Shown here: piece after piece, positions 8,108 through 16,155 of the stretch
Layout of the letters: each line of letters begins with the position of its first letter
Numbering within the stretch: position 1 is the first letter of the stretch
Assembly: GCA_009392815.1 (NCBI GenBank)
Contig: VFFS01000060.1
Location: 1 to 54,792 of the forward strand
Direction: 5' to 3'
From: SAR202 cluster bacterium
GTDB taxonomy: Bacteria > Chloroflexota > Dehalococcoidia > Lucifugimonadales > UBA826
DNA length: 54,792 nucleotides
Notes under the pieces: generated by a model
Seen by the model: the letters and a program-made list of their open reading frames with translations, nothing else
The model's database searches: none
Told to the model about the DNA's origin: nothing
Position numbers and translations under genes: made by a program

Positions 8108-8872
8108 ATGACATCCCCATCAGGCAGACTCGCAGGTAAAGTAGCTATGGTTACCGGAGCTAGCTCAGGAATTGGAAAAGCATGTATAGAAAGATTTAGC
8201 GCCGAAAACGCAACTGTCATAGCTGTAGATATTGCTAAGCCCGTGACGGAGGGCCTCATGGGGCCACTCTCATCCTACGCCTGCGACGTGACCAACAGCG
8301 ATTCTATTAAGGAAGTTATTAATAACATTTCCAGTGAGTACGGTGGCCTCCATATTGTAGTCAATAGCGCCGGGGTTAGTGCACGTAATGCGCTATCCGA
8401 TACCACTGATATTGAACGAATATGGGACCGGGTCATAGAGGTTAATTTAAAAGGTACCTTCCTAACATCAATGCACTCAGTTCCTGAGATAGAAAAATCT
8501 GGAGGTGGGGCCATAATTAACTTGGCATCTACAATGGGAATCGTCGGATATCCCACCGGCCTCCGAAACGGGTACAGTGCCTACCCGCCATCAAAAGGAG
8601 GAGTAGTTCAGTTCACAAAAACTCTTGCCGTCGACCTAGCTGATCGGGGAATAAGAGTGAATTGCCTATGCCCGGGATTTGTGGAAACGAGCCTGACTGA
8701 ATCGTTGACGAGTGATAATGAAACAAATAATTATCTAAAAGGCCTCCATCCTATGGGAAGACTTGGAAGACCAGATGAGATAGCTAACGCCGCACTGTTT
8801 TTAGCCTCTGATGAATCATCATTTATAACCGGATCTTCACTCGTTATTGACGGTGGATATACAGCCCAGTAG
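8108..8872 (+). CDS. SDR-family oxidoreductase
   Basis: Classical short-chain dehydrogenase/reductase, 254 residues, NAD(P)-dependent. Visible motifs are the Rossmann TGASSGIG, the NSAG strand motif, the catalytic serine in INLAST, the YxxxK in AYPPSK, and PGFVET after the active site; it ends with the usual SSFITGSSLVIDGGYTAQ. VDIA at the end of beta-2 suggests NAD(H) rather than NADP(H). The frame is open further upstream (to 8012), but the ATG at 8108 matches the family N terminus (GRLAGKVAMVTG) and has an AGAGAGG-like motif upstream. Substrate not determinable. Confidence 0.88.
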   Translation: MTSPSGRLAGKVAMVTGASSGIGKACIERFSAENATVIAVDIAKPVTEGLMGPLSSYACDVTNSDSIKEVINNISSEYGGLHIVVNSAGVSARNALSDTTDIERIWDRVIEVNLKGTFLTSMHSVPEIEKSGGGAIINLASTMGIVGYPTGLRNGYSAYPPSKGGVVQFTKTLAVDLADRGIRVNCLCPGFVETSLTESLTSDNETNNYLKGLHPMGRLGRPDEIANAALFLASDESSFITGSSLVIDGGYTAQ

Positions 8873-8889
8873 AAATCATAAATGTGGTT

Positions 8890-9636
8890 TTAAACAGTTA
8901 AATTAAAGGTTCTAACTCTACTTTTGTATACCTCTTTGTGTATTACCTGAAGTGCTTTTTGATTGGGACTATCTACTGTCAGAAACCTGGATGAAATCTT
9001 ATCTTCCAGAGTCTGCAAGGACTTACATCTTTTCAAAAACCCGTTCAAAATATGTTTGTCCCCACCTAAAAATATTTTTGAGATATCATTTTTATGTGGC
9101 TGCAGCAAATTTTGAGTAACAGTACAAGTCTTATCGTAAAGTTCCCTTATCAATCTTTCACGACTTCTCTCAAATCGCCTCTGAGATGATCCCCCGGCTC
9201 TGTGGCGGTTTTTTACATGGCGACCTTCAGTTTTAGTAGCGATGAGTTCTTCACCATTAAGTACAGCAACAGCATATCTGCCAAGTCTCAGCAATATAAC
9301 AGCGATCGTACGGGACTCAAGAAAAATATCTTCTAACAGCAGCGCGTCTTGCCCTTCCATGATGGCATCCATAGGAATGGGAAAACAGGGTTCAACAACT
9401 TCAAAGTTAGCTTCTCTCCTGAACACAACGTAGCCATTTTCCGATTGTCCAAGTTGACTTAAAAGAGGAGTAAAAGCAGGTCCTGCTAATAGAGATGTTG
9501 CTGAATCCTCGGCCACCGACCCCGACGTTAAATAAACTGTTTTGTCGGTCCATGATTCAGAATCCATCCTCTCAAGGTGAGAGAAAAGAACATCCTTATA
9601 TAAATATCGGTCATCTATTTGAGTAAGTTCGATCAC
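8890..9636 (-). CDS. Vms1/VLRF1-type peptidyl-tRNA hydrolase (eRF1-like release factor)
   Basis: Probable bacterial member of the VLRF1 group, the family of yeast Vms1/human ANKZF1, which cleaves peptidyl-tRNA on stalled large ribosomal subunits. The evidence is the segment at residues 118-160: LGRYAVAVLNGEEL, then TKTEGRHVKNRHRAGGSSQ, then RRFERSRERL. The GGSSQ loop (148-152) puts a glutamine (Q152) where eRF1 has GGQ and Vms1 its catalytic glutamine, surrounded by basic residues suited to rRNA/tRNA contact. The C-terminal third is helical and then strand-rich (KIFLGGDKHILNGFL), as in the eRF1 domain-2 fold. GTG start, 14 bases after the alpha/beta hydrolase stop, so probably co-transcribed with it. 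Assignment is by motif recognition only. Confidence 0.7.
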   Translation of the reverse strand: MIELTQIDDRYLYKDVLFSHLERMDSESWTDKTVYLTSGSVAEDSATSLLAGPAFTPLLSQLGQSENGYVVFRREANFEVVEPCFPIPMDAIMEGQDALLLEDIFLESRTIAVILLRLGRYAVAVLNGEELIATKTEGRHVKNRHRAGGSSQRRFERSRERLIRELYDKTCTVTQNLLQPHKNDISKIFLGGDKHILNGFLKRCKSLQTLEDKISSRFLTVDSPNQKALQVIHKEVYKSRVRTFNLTV

Positions 9637-9650
9637 AATGCTTACTCACT

Positions 9651-11630
9651 TCAAGAGCCGACAATGTCGTCATATCTGAAGATAGCCTTTTCGATTATCT
9701 CCTGAACATCTTCCTCCAATATATATCTTTCTGAAACAAGTTCCGACACTAAATCCCTAACCTTGGATATATATTCGTCTCTGGATTCATATAACTTTTC
9801 TATTGAGGGTCTAGGATCCCCTGATATGTCACCCTGTTCTTTCGTAGTAGGAAGTGGGATAGTCCACCCGGCCAACCCTCCAGTTATCCCAATCAATAAT
9901 TCCTCGTTCCCAACAGAGGCGTCCCTAGGATTCCAACCCGTATTTGTAGTTACAGGCACCGCCACATCAGGCAACCTAACACCAGCCACCTCATTAAACG
10001 TTTCGTCCACGTCTGAAACAAACGCGGGGTACTGAGCCATACGCTCAGCTGGCAATTTAATAGTCCGCCCCAAATGTTGTTCGTTCCCGTAATCAAGCCT
10101 CATGGGATTAAGAGCTTTGTCGGGAACTCTCACGCCGGGGACATTATCAAATCGGCCAAGAAGAGTATGCGACTCTACAGCTGTTCCATCAGAATGTCTC
10201 GGATGCCTACTTTCCGGAGGAGCTTCTCCTGTCTTAATCCATTCATCAATGTTATTCAGGCAAGCTTTCAATATAGGGGAATAATCAACCGCATTGAAAG
10301 GTAGATGACCTTTGATCAGATCAGATTCTCTTTTCACAACAGGAGGATACGTACCATGACCATGTTGAGTTCCAGCAAAATGGTATCTCCTGACGTTCGG
10401 ATGTTCAGGGGCATCTTTAGGACCCTCTAGATCAGTGTGAATCAAACCAGCATCTCCACGCCAGTATTCAGCGGAAGAATTTGTAAACATTATTTTGGGT
10501 ACGCTCTCTTGCCTTTCAGGTAAATCCAACAGCCCTTCATGCTTACCAGTTTCAGGATCTCGCTGTGGTAGGTCTGTGAATGGGAACAGTTCAGGCATGA
10601 TAAAGCAAACATCTTTGGAAGGTTGCCCAAATCTCAGATTAAACTCCCCTCTCATTCCACCTCCCACATGGGCTATTACTCCATCCATTGCCATATTCCC
10701 ATTTTCATCGGTGTTCATACCCGTATGGAGATACTGACGTAAGAAGCGTCCTGTTTGTGATACTCCGTAGGAAATGGCCACATCTAATTCCCCTGCGGAA
10801 GGATTCCCTTCAGAGGCAGTGCCATATTTCATAAACGAGGAAATATCCCTCATCGCTGCAAATCCCAAACCCACTACACGACTTCCCCTGGCTGTGTAAA
10901 CCAATTGATATATCCTGCCAAGCTCAAATCCATCCTTCATATACAAATGCGCCGGATCAGGCTCTATTTCACGATCCTCCACTCTAATGATCGACCATTT
11001 ATCTGAGGGAACCTCTTCAAAGGCACCATTCGGATGATCTCCGACCAAAAGCTTGGCATTCTCAGTATTCTCATAAACCGATGGATTCACAAGATGATAC
11101 CGATCGGCGAGAGGAAATATATTTCTATCCTCGTTCGCCTGATATTGATTTAGAACACGGCCTACCAACGGCTCACCACTCTCTAAGGCTGATGGAGCCT
11201 GTAAACCGATAAGACCTGGGATAGGTGGAACATCCGCTTGCCATCCACAAAAAACCACCGTATACCCCTCCCTCATCAAAAATCCATTCCCAGAGCTAAA
11301 TGATGTAGCAAGATGATTGGCCCTTTCAACATCATTGAACCTTGTGACAACGGTGCGATTTCCACGATTGACCACATCCAGCAACATAGTTCGCCTACCG
11401 GCCTTCGGGTCTGTAGGTTTTAACATAGAAAAATCTGCTGAAAATTCGACTTTACCACCAGAGTTTACAGGGGCTAAGGCCAAATCCGTTATTCCATTAT
11501 TCGCTTCATGTGATGGATCCACCTCAAAATATGCTTTCCCCTCCAAGTAGGTGTAGGAGCCCACATCTCCGAAAGACCTACCAAACTCGAATGGCGCACG
11601 GTGATTGATTTCTAATCTTGCAACTGACAT
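9651..11630 (-). CDS. Large alpha/beta hydrolase domain protein (Abhydrolase_10-like)
   Basis: Protein of 659 residues resembling the poorly characterised Abhydrolase_10 family. The nucleophile elbow is visible in the middle as SYGVSQTGRFLRQYL (GxSxxG), following GLGFAAMRDISSFMKYG, and a histidine-rich GTQHGHGTYPPV could supply the catalytic base. The N terminus (LEINHRAPFEFGRSFGDVGSYTYLEGKAYFEVDP) is typical of the family; no signal peptide is apparent. Substrate unknown; esters or lactones are guesses. The gene is upstream of, and 14 bases from, the VLRF1-type gene. Divergent from rpiB. Confidence 0.8.
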   Translation of the reverse strand: MSVARLEINHRAPFEFGRSFGDVGSYTYLEGKAYFEVDPSHEANNGITDLALAPVNSGGKVEFSADFSMLKPTDPKAGRRTMLLDVVNRGNRTVVTRFNDVERANHLATSFSSGNGFLMREGYTVVFCGWQADVPPIPGLIGLQAPSALESGEPLVGRVLNQYQANEDRNIFPLADRYHLVNPSVYENTENAKLLVGDHPNGAFEEVPSDKWSIIRVEDREIEPDPAHLYMKDGFELGRIYQLVYTARGSRVVGLGFAAMRDISSFMKYGTASEGNPSAGELDVAISYGVSQTGRFLRQYLHTGMNTDENGNMAMDGVIAHVGGGMRGEFNLRFGQPSKDVCFIMPELFPFTDLPQRDPETGKHEGLLDLPERQESVPKIMFTNSSAEYWRGDAGLIHTDLEGPKDAPEHPNVRRYHFAGTQHGHGTYPPVVKRESDLIKGHLPFNAVDYSPILKACLNNIDEWIKTGEAPPESRHPRHSDGTAVESHTLLGRFDNVPGVRVPDKALNPMRLDYGNEQHLGRTIKLPAERMAQYPAFVSDVDETFNEVAGVRLPDVAVPVTTNTGWNPRDASVGNEELLIGITGGLAGWTIPLPTTKEQGDISGDPRPSIEKLYESRDEYISKVRDLVSELVSERYILEEDVQEIIEKAIFRYDDIVGS

Positions 11631-11689
11631 CAGATTCTCACTCCCAATTATTCGTTGTTCGCGATTCTATCACCCTATTTTCCTTAGAA

Positions 11690-11719
11690 TTGATTAGAAT
11701 AATGTGGCAAATCTACACT
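11690..11719 (+). promoter_or_regulatory. Possible promoter of rpiB
   Basis: TTGATT (11690-11695) and TACACT (11714-11719) with an 18-base spacer lie about 50 bases before rpiB. Each hexamer matches the sigma-70 consensus at four positions, so this is a weak call. Confidence 0.3.
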
Positions 11720-11766
11720 CTAGTGCTGTAACCCTGAAGTCGTTTACAATCTGAGAATAATTAAAG

Positions 11767-12231
11767 TTGAGACAAAAAGTGAAAATTTCAGTAGCAGCAG
11801 ACCACAACGGATACGAGCTCAAGTCAGAGATTTCTTTGCTACTCAATGAACTTGGGCACCAGGTTGTTGACGTTGGGCCACATTCTCATGATCCCCTCGA
11901 TGATTATCCAGACTACGCCAAGCTCCTGGCAAAACATGTTTCTACAGGTGCTAGCCAAAGAGGCATAATGGTATGTGGAAGCGGAGTCGGAGCATCAGTA
12001 GCTGCAAACAAAGTGAAAGGTGTCAGGGCGGCTGTGTGTCATGACATTTATTCTGCTCATCAAGGGGTGGAACATGATGATATGAATGTTCTTTGCCTGG
12101 GATCTCGAATCGTTGGAAGTGAAGTAGCTAGAGAACTAGTCAAAGCGTTTACTGGAGCGGAGTACACGGGAGAAGAACGTCATCAGAGACGACTTGATAA
12201 AGTGTTAAAGATGGAGCAAGACTTCCAGTAG
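11767..12231 (+). CDS. rpiB: Ribose-5-phosphate isomerase B
   Basis: Interconverts ribose 5-phosphate and ribulose 5-phosphate in the pentose phosphate pathway; cytoplasmic. Family marks are AADHNGYELKSEI at the N terminus, DYPDYA, the catalytic cysteine in GIMVCGSGVGASVAANKV, and NVLCLGSRIVG. Length of 154 residues is normal. RpiB/LacAB proteins can also act on allose 6-phosphate or galactose 6-phosphate, but no such sugar operon is present. The start is TTG at 11767 or GTG at 11779; neither has a convincing Shine-Dalgarno motif, and family alignment (KISVAADH) favours either equally. Confidence 0.92.
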   Translation: MRQKVKISVAADHNGYELKSEISLLLNELGHQVVDVGPHSHDPLDDYPDYAKLLAKHVSTGASQRGIMVCGSGVGASVAANKVKGVRAAVCHDIYSAHQGVEHDDMNVLCLGSRIVGSEVARELVKAFTGAEYTGEERHQRRLDKVLKMEQDFQ

Positions 12232-12297
12232 GTGAGGACTTAAGCCAATTTGATATAAGCCTCCATTTATCTATTTCTAAAAACCCCCACTGTGAGA

Positions 12298-13068
12298 CTA
12301 TCTCCAGTCTTCAGCATTGTCTTCAGGTGCATATCCTATGTCGGTTTGGGAGTTACTGATGTCCCAGAACCTCCAACTATTGTTAGACACCCCGTAATAT
12401 ATCGCGAATCGAATTGAATCTGGCCCTCCGATACAGGCCTTGACAAGCCTAACTAAATCGCCGTGAGTAAGCAGTGTGGCGAACTGTCTCAAATTTGTAG
12501 GCCTGCTCTCGGCATTCAATGTTCCTATTCGCAGACACATAACCGACAACCCATGCTCGTCTGAATAGTACCGACCAGTCGCCTCTCCAAAAGCCTTCCC
12601 TATGCCGTAAGGACCATCAGGCCTTATAGGCATATCCGTAGTAACTAAGTCAAAGGAACCTGGGGTTAATGCCCCATATTGACCAGCCACTATTTCACTA
12701 TAGGGGCTATCATTTTCGTAATTGCCTGTAGCGTGGTTGGAACTTGCAAAAATAACCCTCCTAACCCCTGCAATCCTAGACGCTTCAAATGCATTGAATG
12801 TACATCTCAAATTGTTTGCGTAAATCACATCCCAAGGAGCAAAATTGCTTGGCTCACTTGCAAGGTCTATCACTGTGTCAACACCCTCAAAGGCCGATAT
12901 TATTTCATCCAGGTTGGTGGAATCAGCAACCAAAGTTTTCACGTCTGGACAAACTCTGAGATCAATGCCTGTCACATCAAACTCTTCCCTGAGGCCTTTC
13001 ATTAATACGGATCCAACCAATCCTGTAATGCCAGTTATAAGAACTTTTTTCTTTTCCATACACACCAT
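12298..13068 (-). CDS. NAD-dependent epimerase/dehydratase, uronate dehydrogenase-like
   Basis: Extended SDR of 256 residues. Rossmann motif GITGLVGS at the N terminus, VIDLASEPSNFAPWD, the catalytic region IFASSNHATGNY, then RPDGPYGIGKAFGEATGRYY with the YxxxK pair, and LRIGTLN. The SSNH and PDGPYGIGKAFGE arrangement is what uronate dehydrogenases (hexuronate to aldaric acid lactone) show, so oxidation of a sugar acid is the best guess. The gene converges on rpiB and is divergent from the DUF5679/aminotransferase unit across a region with a strong palindrome. Specific substrate not established. Confidence 0.8.
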   Translation of the reverse strand: MVCMEKKKVLITGITGLVGSVLMKGLREEFDVTGIDLRVCPDVKTLVADSTNLDEIISAFEGVDTVIDLASEPSNFAPWDVIYANNLRCTFNAFEASRIAGVRRVIFASSNHATGNYENDSPYSEIVAGQYGALTPGSFDLVTTDMPIRPDGPYGIGKAFGEATGRYYSDEHGLSVMCLRIGTLNAESRPTNLRQFATLLTHGDLVRLVKACIGGPDSIRFAIYYGVSNNSWRFWDISNSQTDIGYAPEDNAEDWR

Positions 13069-13192
13069 CTTATTATGATTCCGTCATAAATATCTCTGTG
13101 TAACCAATCCTAATTTTCCCAAAGCATATAAAGGTTTTGAGACTGATGACATATTATCCGAACTTTATAGTAACCATCACCCTACTATGAGT

Positions 13193-13215
13193 ATACTTAC
13201 TAAAATAGTTAGTAT
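13193..13215. promoter_or_regulatory. Near-perfect palindrome, candidate operator
   Basis: Ten-base arms ATACTTACTA and TAGTTAGTAT flank AAA, with one mismatched pair. The site lies between a minus-strand epimerase gene and a plus-strand promoter about 80 bases downstream, a normal position for a dimeric regulator. Which regulator binds is unknown and none is encoded next to it. Confidence 0.45.
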
Positions 13216-13293
13216 GCACTAAATATAAAAAAGAGTATGGGGAAATCTCATCTCTAGAGATTAAAGCTAAGAAAGGATATTTAAAATGGTGGG

Positions 13294-13323
13294 TTGTCCA
13301 GTTTACATTTTCCTCTATATAAT
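13294..13323 (+). promoter_or_regulatory. Sigma-70-type promoter upstream of the DUF5679 gene
   Basis: TTGTCC (13294-13299), an 18-base spacer, and a perfect TATAAT (13318-13323). It would drive the DUF5679 gene and probably the aminotransferase and FAD oxidase that follow. Confidence 0.5.
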
Positions 13324-13419
13324 GCCGGGACGCTCCGCAGTTCCATTTCGTAGGCCCACAGGTATAGATAATCGGGTAATGCAGATGGGGTTCGGCGAAT
13401 ATCTTGGAGGCCTCCTGTA

Positions 13420-13563
13420 ATGCAAGCTTACTGCCTTAAATGTAAAGGTCAACGTGAAGTCATTAACCCTATTGAAAAAACGTTGAAGAACGGTCGGGCA
13501 GCCACGGAAGGGATATGTGGAGAATGTGGTTCTAAATTATTCCGAATCGGCAAGGCAACCTAA
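13420..13563 (+). CDS. DUF5679-like small zinc-ribbon protein
   Basis: A 47-residue protein of unknown function. It reads MQAYCLKCKGQREV, then KNGRAATEGICGECGSKLFRIGKA. Two CxxC pairs (CLKC and CGEC) form an evident zinc ribbon, and the KNGR(P/A)A and G(T/S)K(M/L)FRIGKA parts match DUF5679 as I know it. ATG start with GGAGG nine bases upstream; the Shine-Dalgarno motif is half of a perfect palindrome, GGAGGCCTCC (13406-13415). It lies 52 bases before the aminotransferase, probably in one transcript. Role unknown; the family is found as a lone ribbon in Chloroflexota and Actinomycetota. Confidence 0.8.
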   Translation: MQAYCLKCKGQREVINPIEKTLKNGRAATEGICGECGSKLFRIGKAT

Positions 13564-13615
13564 GCTGTTGTCGGATAACAAACTAAATCGGCAGAGGTAG
13601 AGCGGAGGTAATTGT

Positions 13616-14989
13616 ATGGCTACAACAACCATATCGGGCGAACAACTTGAGGAATTGAAGCAAAAGGCAGCTGAGCATTTTTGGCCACACGCTCGTCAGA
13701 CAGATGACATGTTCGGCGAGGCGGGAATTACCTTGGTTGATCAGGCCAATGGAGTATGGGTGGATGATGTTGATGGTAATCGCTGGTTTGATACCTTGTC
13801 CGGTATGTGGCTTGTTAACATCGGCCATGGAAGAATGGAAATTGCTGACGCCGTCTATCAACAGATGACCGGGATATCCTACTCACCTGGTGGGACTGTG
13901 ACCCCGGTAACGGCAGAACTTGCAAGCCGAGTAGCATCACTGTCTCCCGACAAGAAATCAAGAGTCTATTTTGTGAGTGGTGGATCAGAGGCGGTAGAGA
14001 CTGCATTGAAAATGGCCAAAAACTATCAAAAAAATGTGGGTGAACCCGCACGATATAAAGTTATAAGTCGCAGAGGCTCTTACCATGGGGCAACACATGC
14101 CTGCATGAGTCTTGGTGGCGGTGGGATAGCCGCCCCAACCAATTACGGGCCGCTGATGCCCGGTAATATCCATATTGAGCAAGTCGATAGCTACAGGGGA
14201 AGATGTTGCGGATCTGAAGGTGGTTGCACATTAGACTGTGCCAAAGATTTGGAACGTGCAATATTGCACGAAGGTCCCTCCACAGTAGCGGCTTTCATAG
14301 GAGAGCCCATTTCAGCAGCATCTGGGATACACATTCCACATCCAGAATATTGGCCCACTGTAAGAGAGATATGCGATAAATACGGAGTTGTACTAATTTG
14401 TGACGAAGTAATTAATGCTTTTGGAAGAACGGGAAAGATGTTCGCAACAGAGCATTGGGGCATCCAGCCTGACATAACCACAGTGGCGAAGGCATTAACA
14501 AGCGGTTATCTACCGATCGGTGCTGCGATAGCAAGCAAAAAAATATCATCTGCGTTTGAAGGTGGCGAAGATGATACCTTCAGGCATCTCATAACATTCG
14601 GCGGAAATCCCGCTTCCTGCGCAGCGGGAATAGCCAATTTAGACATAATGGAAAAAGAGGGTATCGTCGATAATTCAGCCAAAATGGGAGACTATTTGTA
14701 CGAAAGAATGCAGGGTCTGTACAACCACGATATCGTAGGCCACGTAAGAGGTGGGTTAGGGCTTCTTTGCGCGGTAGAACTGGTGAAAAACAGGGAAACT
14801 AAAGAAAAATTCCCCAAAGAATCCGGTATAACTGAGAAGGCTTCGGCTATTCTCAAAGATCATCACATACTTGGAAGAGCAGGCGACTCGATCCCTGTGG
14901 CTCCACCTCTTTGCATAACAAGTGATGAGGTAGACCACTTTATCGACCAGCTAGACTCTGCGATTACAAAAATCGAAAAGACCCTTTAA
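13616..14989 (+). CDS. Class III (omega-type) aminotransferase
   Basis: PLP-dependent aminotransferase of 457 residues, cytoplasmic. The fold-type I features are all visible: WLVNIGHGRMEIADAV near the substrate site, YFVSGGSEAVETALKMA for phosphate binding, SYHGATHACMSLGG, the ICDEVINAFGRTGKMFA aspartate that contacts the PLP nitrogen, and the Schiff-base lysine K292 in TVAKALTSGYLPIGA. Typical activities are beta-alanine, taurine or polyamine:pyruvate transamination. A cysteine-rich insert (GRCCGSEGGCTLDC, around residues 198-211) is noteworthy. ATG start with GGAGG. An FAD amine oxidase follows after three bases, suggesting a shared amine-degrading pathway. Confidence 0.88.
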   Translation: MATTTISGEQLEELKQKAAEHFWPHARQTDDMFGEAGITLVDQANGVWVDDVDGNRWFDTLSGMWLVNIGHGRMEIADAVYQQMTGISYSPGGTVTPVTAELASRVASLSPDKKSRVYFVSGGSEAVETALKMAKNYQKNVGEPARYKVISRRGSYHGATHACMSLGGGGIAAPTNYGPLMPGNIHIEQVDSYRGRCCGSEGGCTLDCAKDLERAILHEGPSTVAAFIGEPISAASGIHIPHPEYWPTVREICDKYGVVLICDEVINAFGRTGKMFATEHWGIQPDITTVAKALTSGYLPIGAAIASKKISSAFEGGEDDTFRHLITFGGNPASCAAGIANLDIMEKEGIVDNSAKMGDYLYERMQGLYNHDIVGHVRGGLGLLCAVELVKNRETKEKFPKESGITEKASAILKDHHILGRAGDSIPVAPPLCITSDEVDHFIDQLDSAITKIEKTL

Positions 14990-14992
14990 TTA

Positions 14993-16123
14993 TTGGCTAA
15001 ACCAGACCATCCAGATGTATGTATCGTTGGCGGGGGAATAGTAGGCCTTAGTTCTGCCTACTTCCTCGCCCAGAACGGACTTAGTGTCACAATATTGGAG
15101 CGTGACTCAGTCGGGAGTCATGCCTCTGGATTCGCTTATGGAAGCTTAAGTCCTCTTGGGGAGGCTGGTCTTGCCGAAGATATTTTGCCTGAGCTCACTC
15201 TGGCCAGAGAGGCAATGTCCATCCACACAGAATGGGCTAAAAGCCTACCCGAATTAACGGGCGTAGACACGCAACACCGTTTCAGACCCGCCTTGGATTT
15301 AGCCTTCAGTGAAAAAGAAGTTGTAGCTGGAAAATCTCAGGTTGAGTGGCGTAGTCAAGAGGACGGATACAGATCAGAATGGCTAGATGGCCAACAGGCA
15401 AGAGAGGTAGTACCGGCCATATCAAAAAGCGTAATAGGCGCAGCTTACACTGAAGGTGTTGCTGATCTTGATCCATACCGGCTAACTTTAGCACTCGTTC
15501 AGGCATGCGAATCACTCGGAGCGTCTATAAGACACGGAGAAGTTATTGGAATCGATCAATACAATGGAAAATCCGTGACCGTATCAACCACAAGCGGTAG
15601 GATCCAATGTGGATCGTTGGTTTTGGCTATGGGGCCATGGTCGGGAGTGATTTCTGAGTGGATTAAATCAGAGGTACCTATCAGACCGCTCAAAGGTCAG
15701 ATATTAAGGTTGGATGCTGGAAACCTAGAAATCAAATGCTCTGTGGGATGGCAAGGGAGCTATGCATGTACAAAGCCAGACGGTCTACTTTGGGCTGGCA
15801 CAACGGAAGAAGACGTGGGATTCGACGATATCCCAACTCCAATCGGAAGAGACTCTGTTATCAAAACTTTAACAAAAATGATTCCGAATCTAGAAGAAGC
15901 ACGTATAGTGGAGCACACAGCCTGTCTCAGACCTCTTCCCGCTGACGGAAAAGTGATTGTGGGCCCTATTCAAGACAAACAAAACGTCTTTATAGCAACC
16001 GGGACAGGTAGAAAAGGCATATTACTTGGCCCCGCCTTGGGGAAAATAATAGGCGACCTAGTTAGCCTTGGTCAGAGCCATTTCAATATTGAACCTTTCA
16101 GTCTGAATAGATTCAAAAATTAA
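14993..16123 (+). CDS. FAD-dependent amine/amino-acid oxidoreductase (DAO family)
   Basis: Flavoprotein of 376 residues related to glycine oxidase/D-amino-acid dehydrogenase. The N-terminal FAD fold reads VCIVGGGIVGLSSAYFLAQNG, the central strand SLVLAMGPWSG, then IRPLKGQILRL as in DadA/ThiO-type enzymes, and the C-terminal FIATGTGRKGILLGPALG closes the FAD site. TTG start three bases after the aminotransferase stop and without a clear Shine-Dalgarno motif, which suggests translational coupling. Together with the preceding aminotransferase it probably oxidises an amine or amino acid. Paralogous in type to the oxidase at 5666-6832 but only loosely similar. Confidence 0.85.
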   Translation: MAKPDHPDVCIVGGGIVGLSSAYFLAQNGLSVTILERDSVGSHASGFAYGSLSPLGEAGLAEDILPELTLAREAMSIHTEWAKSLPELTGVDTQHRFRPALDLAFSEKEVVAGKSQVEWRSQEDGYRSEWLDGQQAREVVPAISKSVIGAAYTEGVADLDPYRLTLALVQACESLGASIRHGEVIGIDQYNGKSVTVSTTSGRIQCGSLVLAMGPWSGVISEWIKSEVPIRPLKGQILRLDAGNLEIKCSVGWQGSYACTKPDGLLWAGTTEEDVGFDDIPTPIGRDSVIKTLTKMIPNLEEARIVEHTACLRPLPADGKVIVGPIQDKQNVFIATGTGRKGILLGPALGKIIGDLVSLGQSHFNIEPFSLNRFKN

Positions 16124-16155
16124 GCAAGTCTGACCAAGATAAAATTCATCCCTTA

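Larger units (their letters stand above)
13069..13419. other. Intergenic region with palindrome and promoter
   Basis: This 351-base divergent gap contains a 23-base palindrome (13193-13215), a plus-strand promoter (13294-13323), and a short open frame starting at the ATG at 13322 that runs 32 codons and ends in TAATG, overlapping the DUF5679 start. Because that ATG sits inside the -10 box, a shorter 13-residue version from the ATG at 13379 is the only form the mRNA could encode. No further gene or RNA was recognised. Confidence 0.5.
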
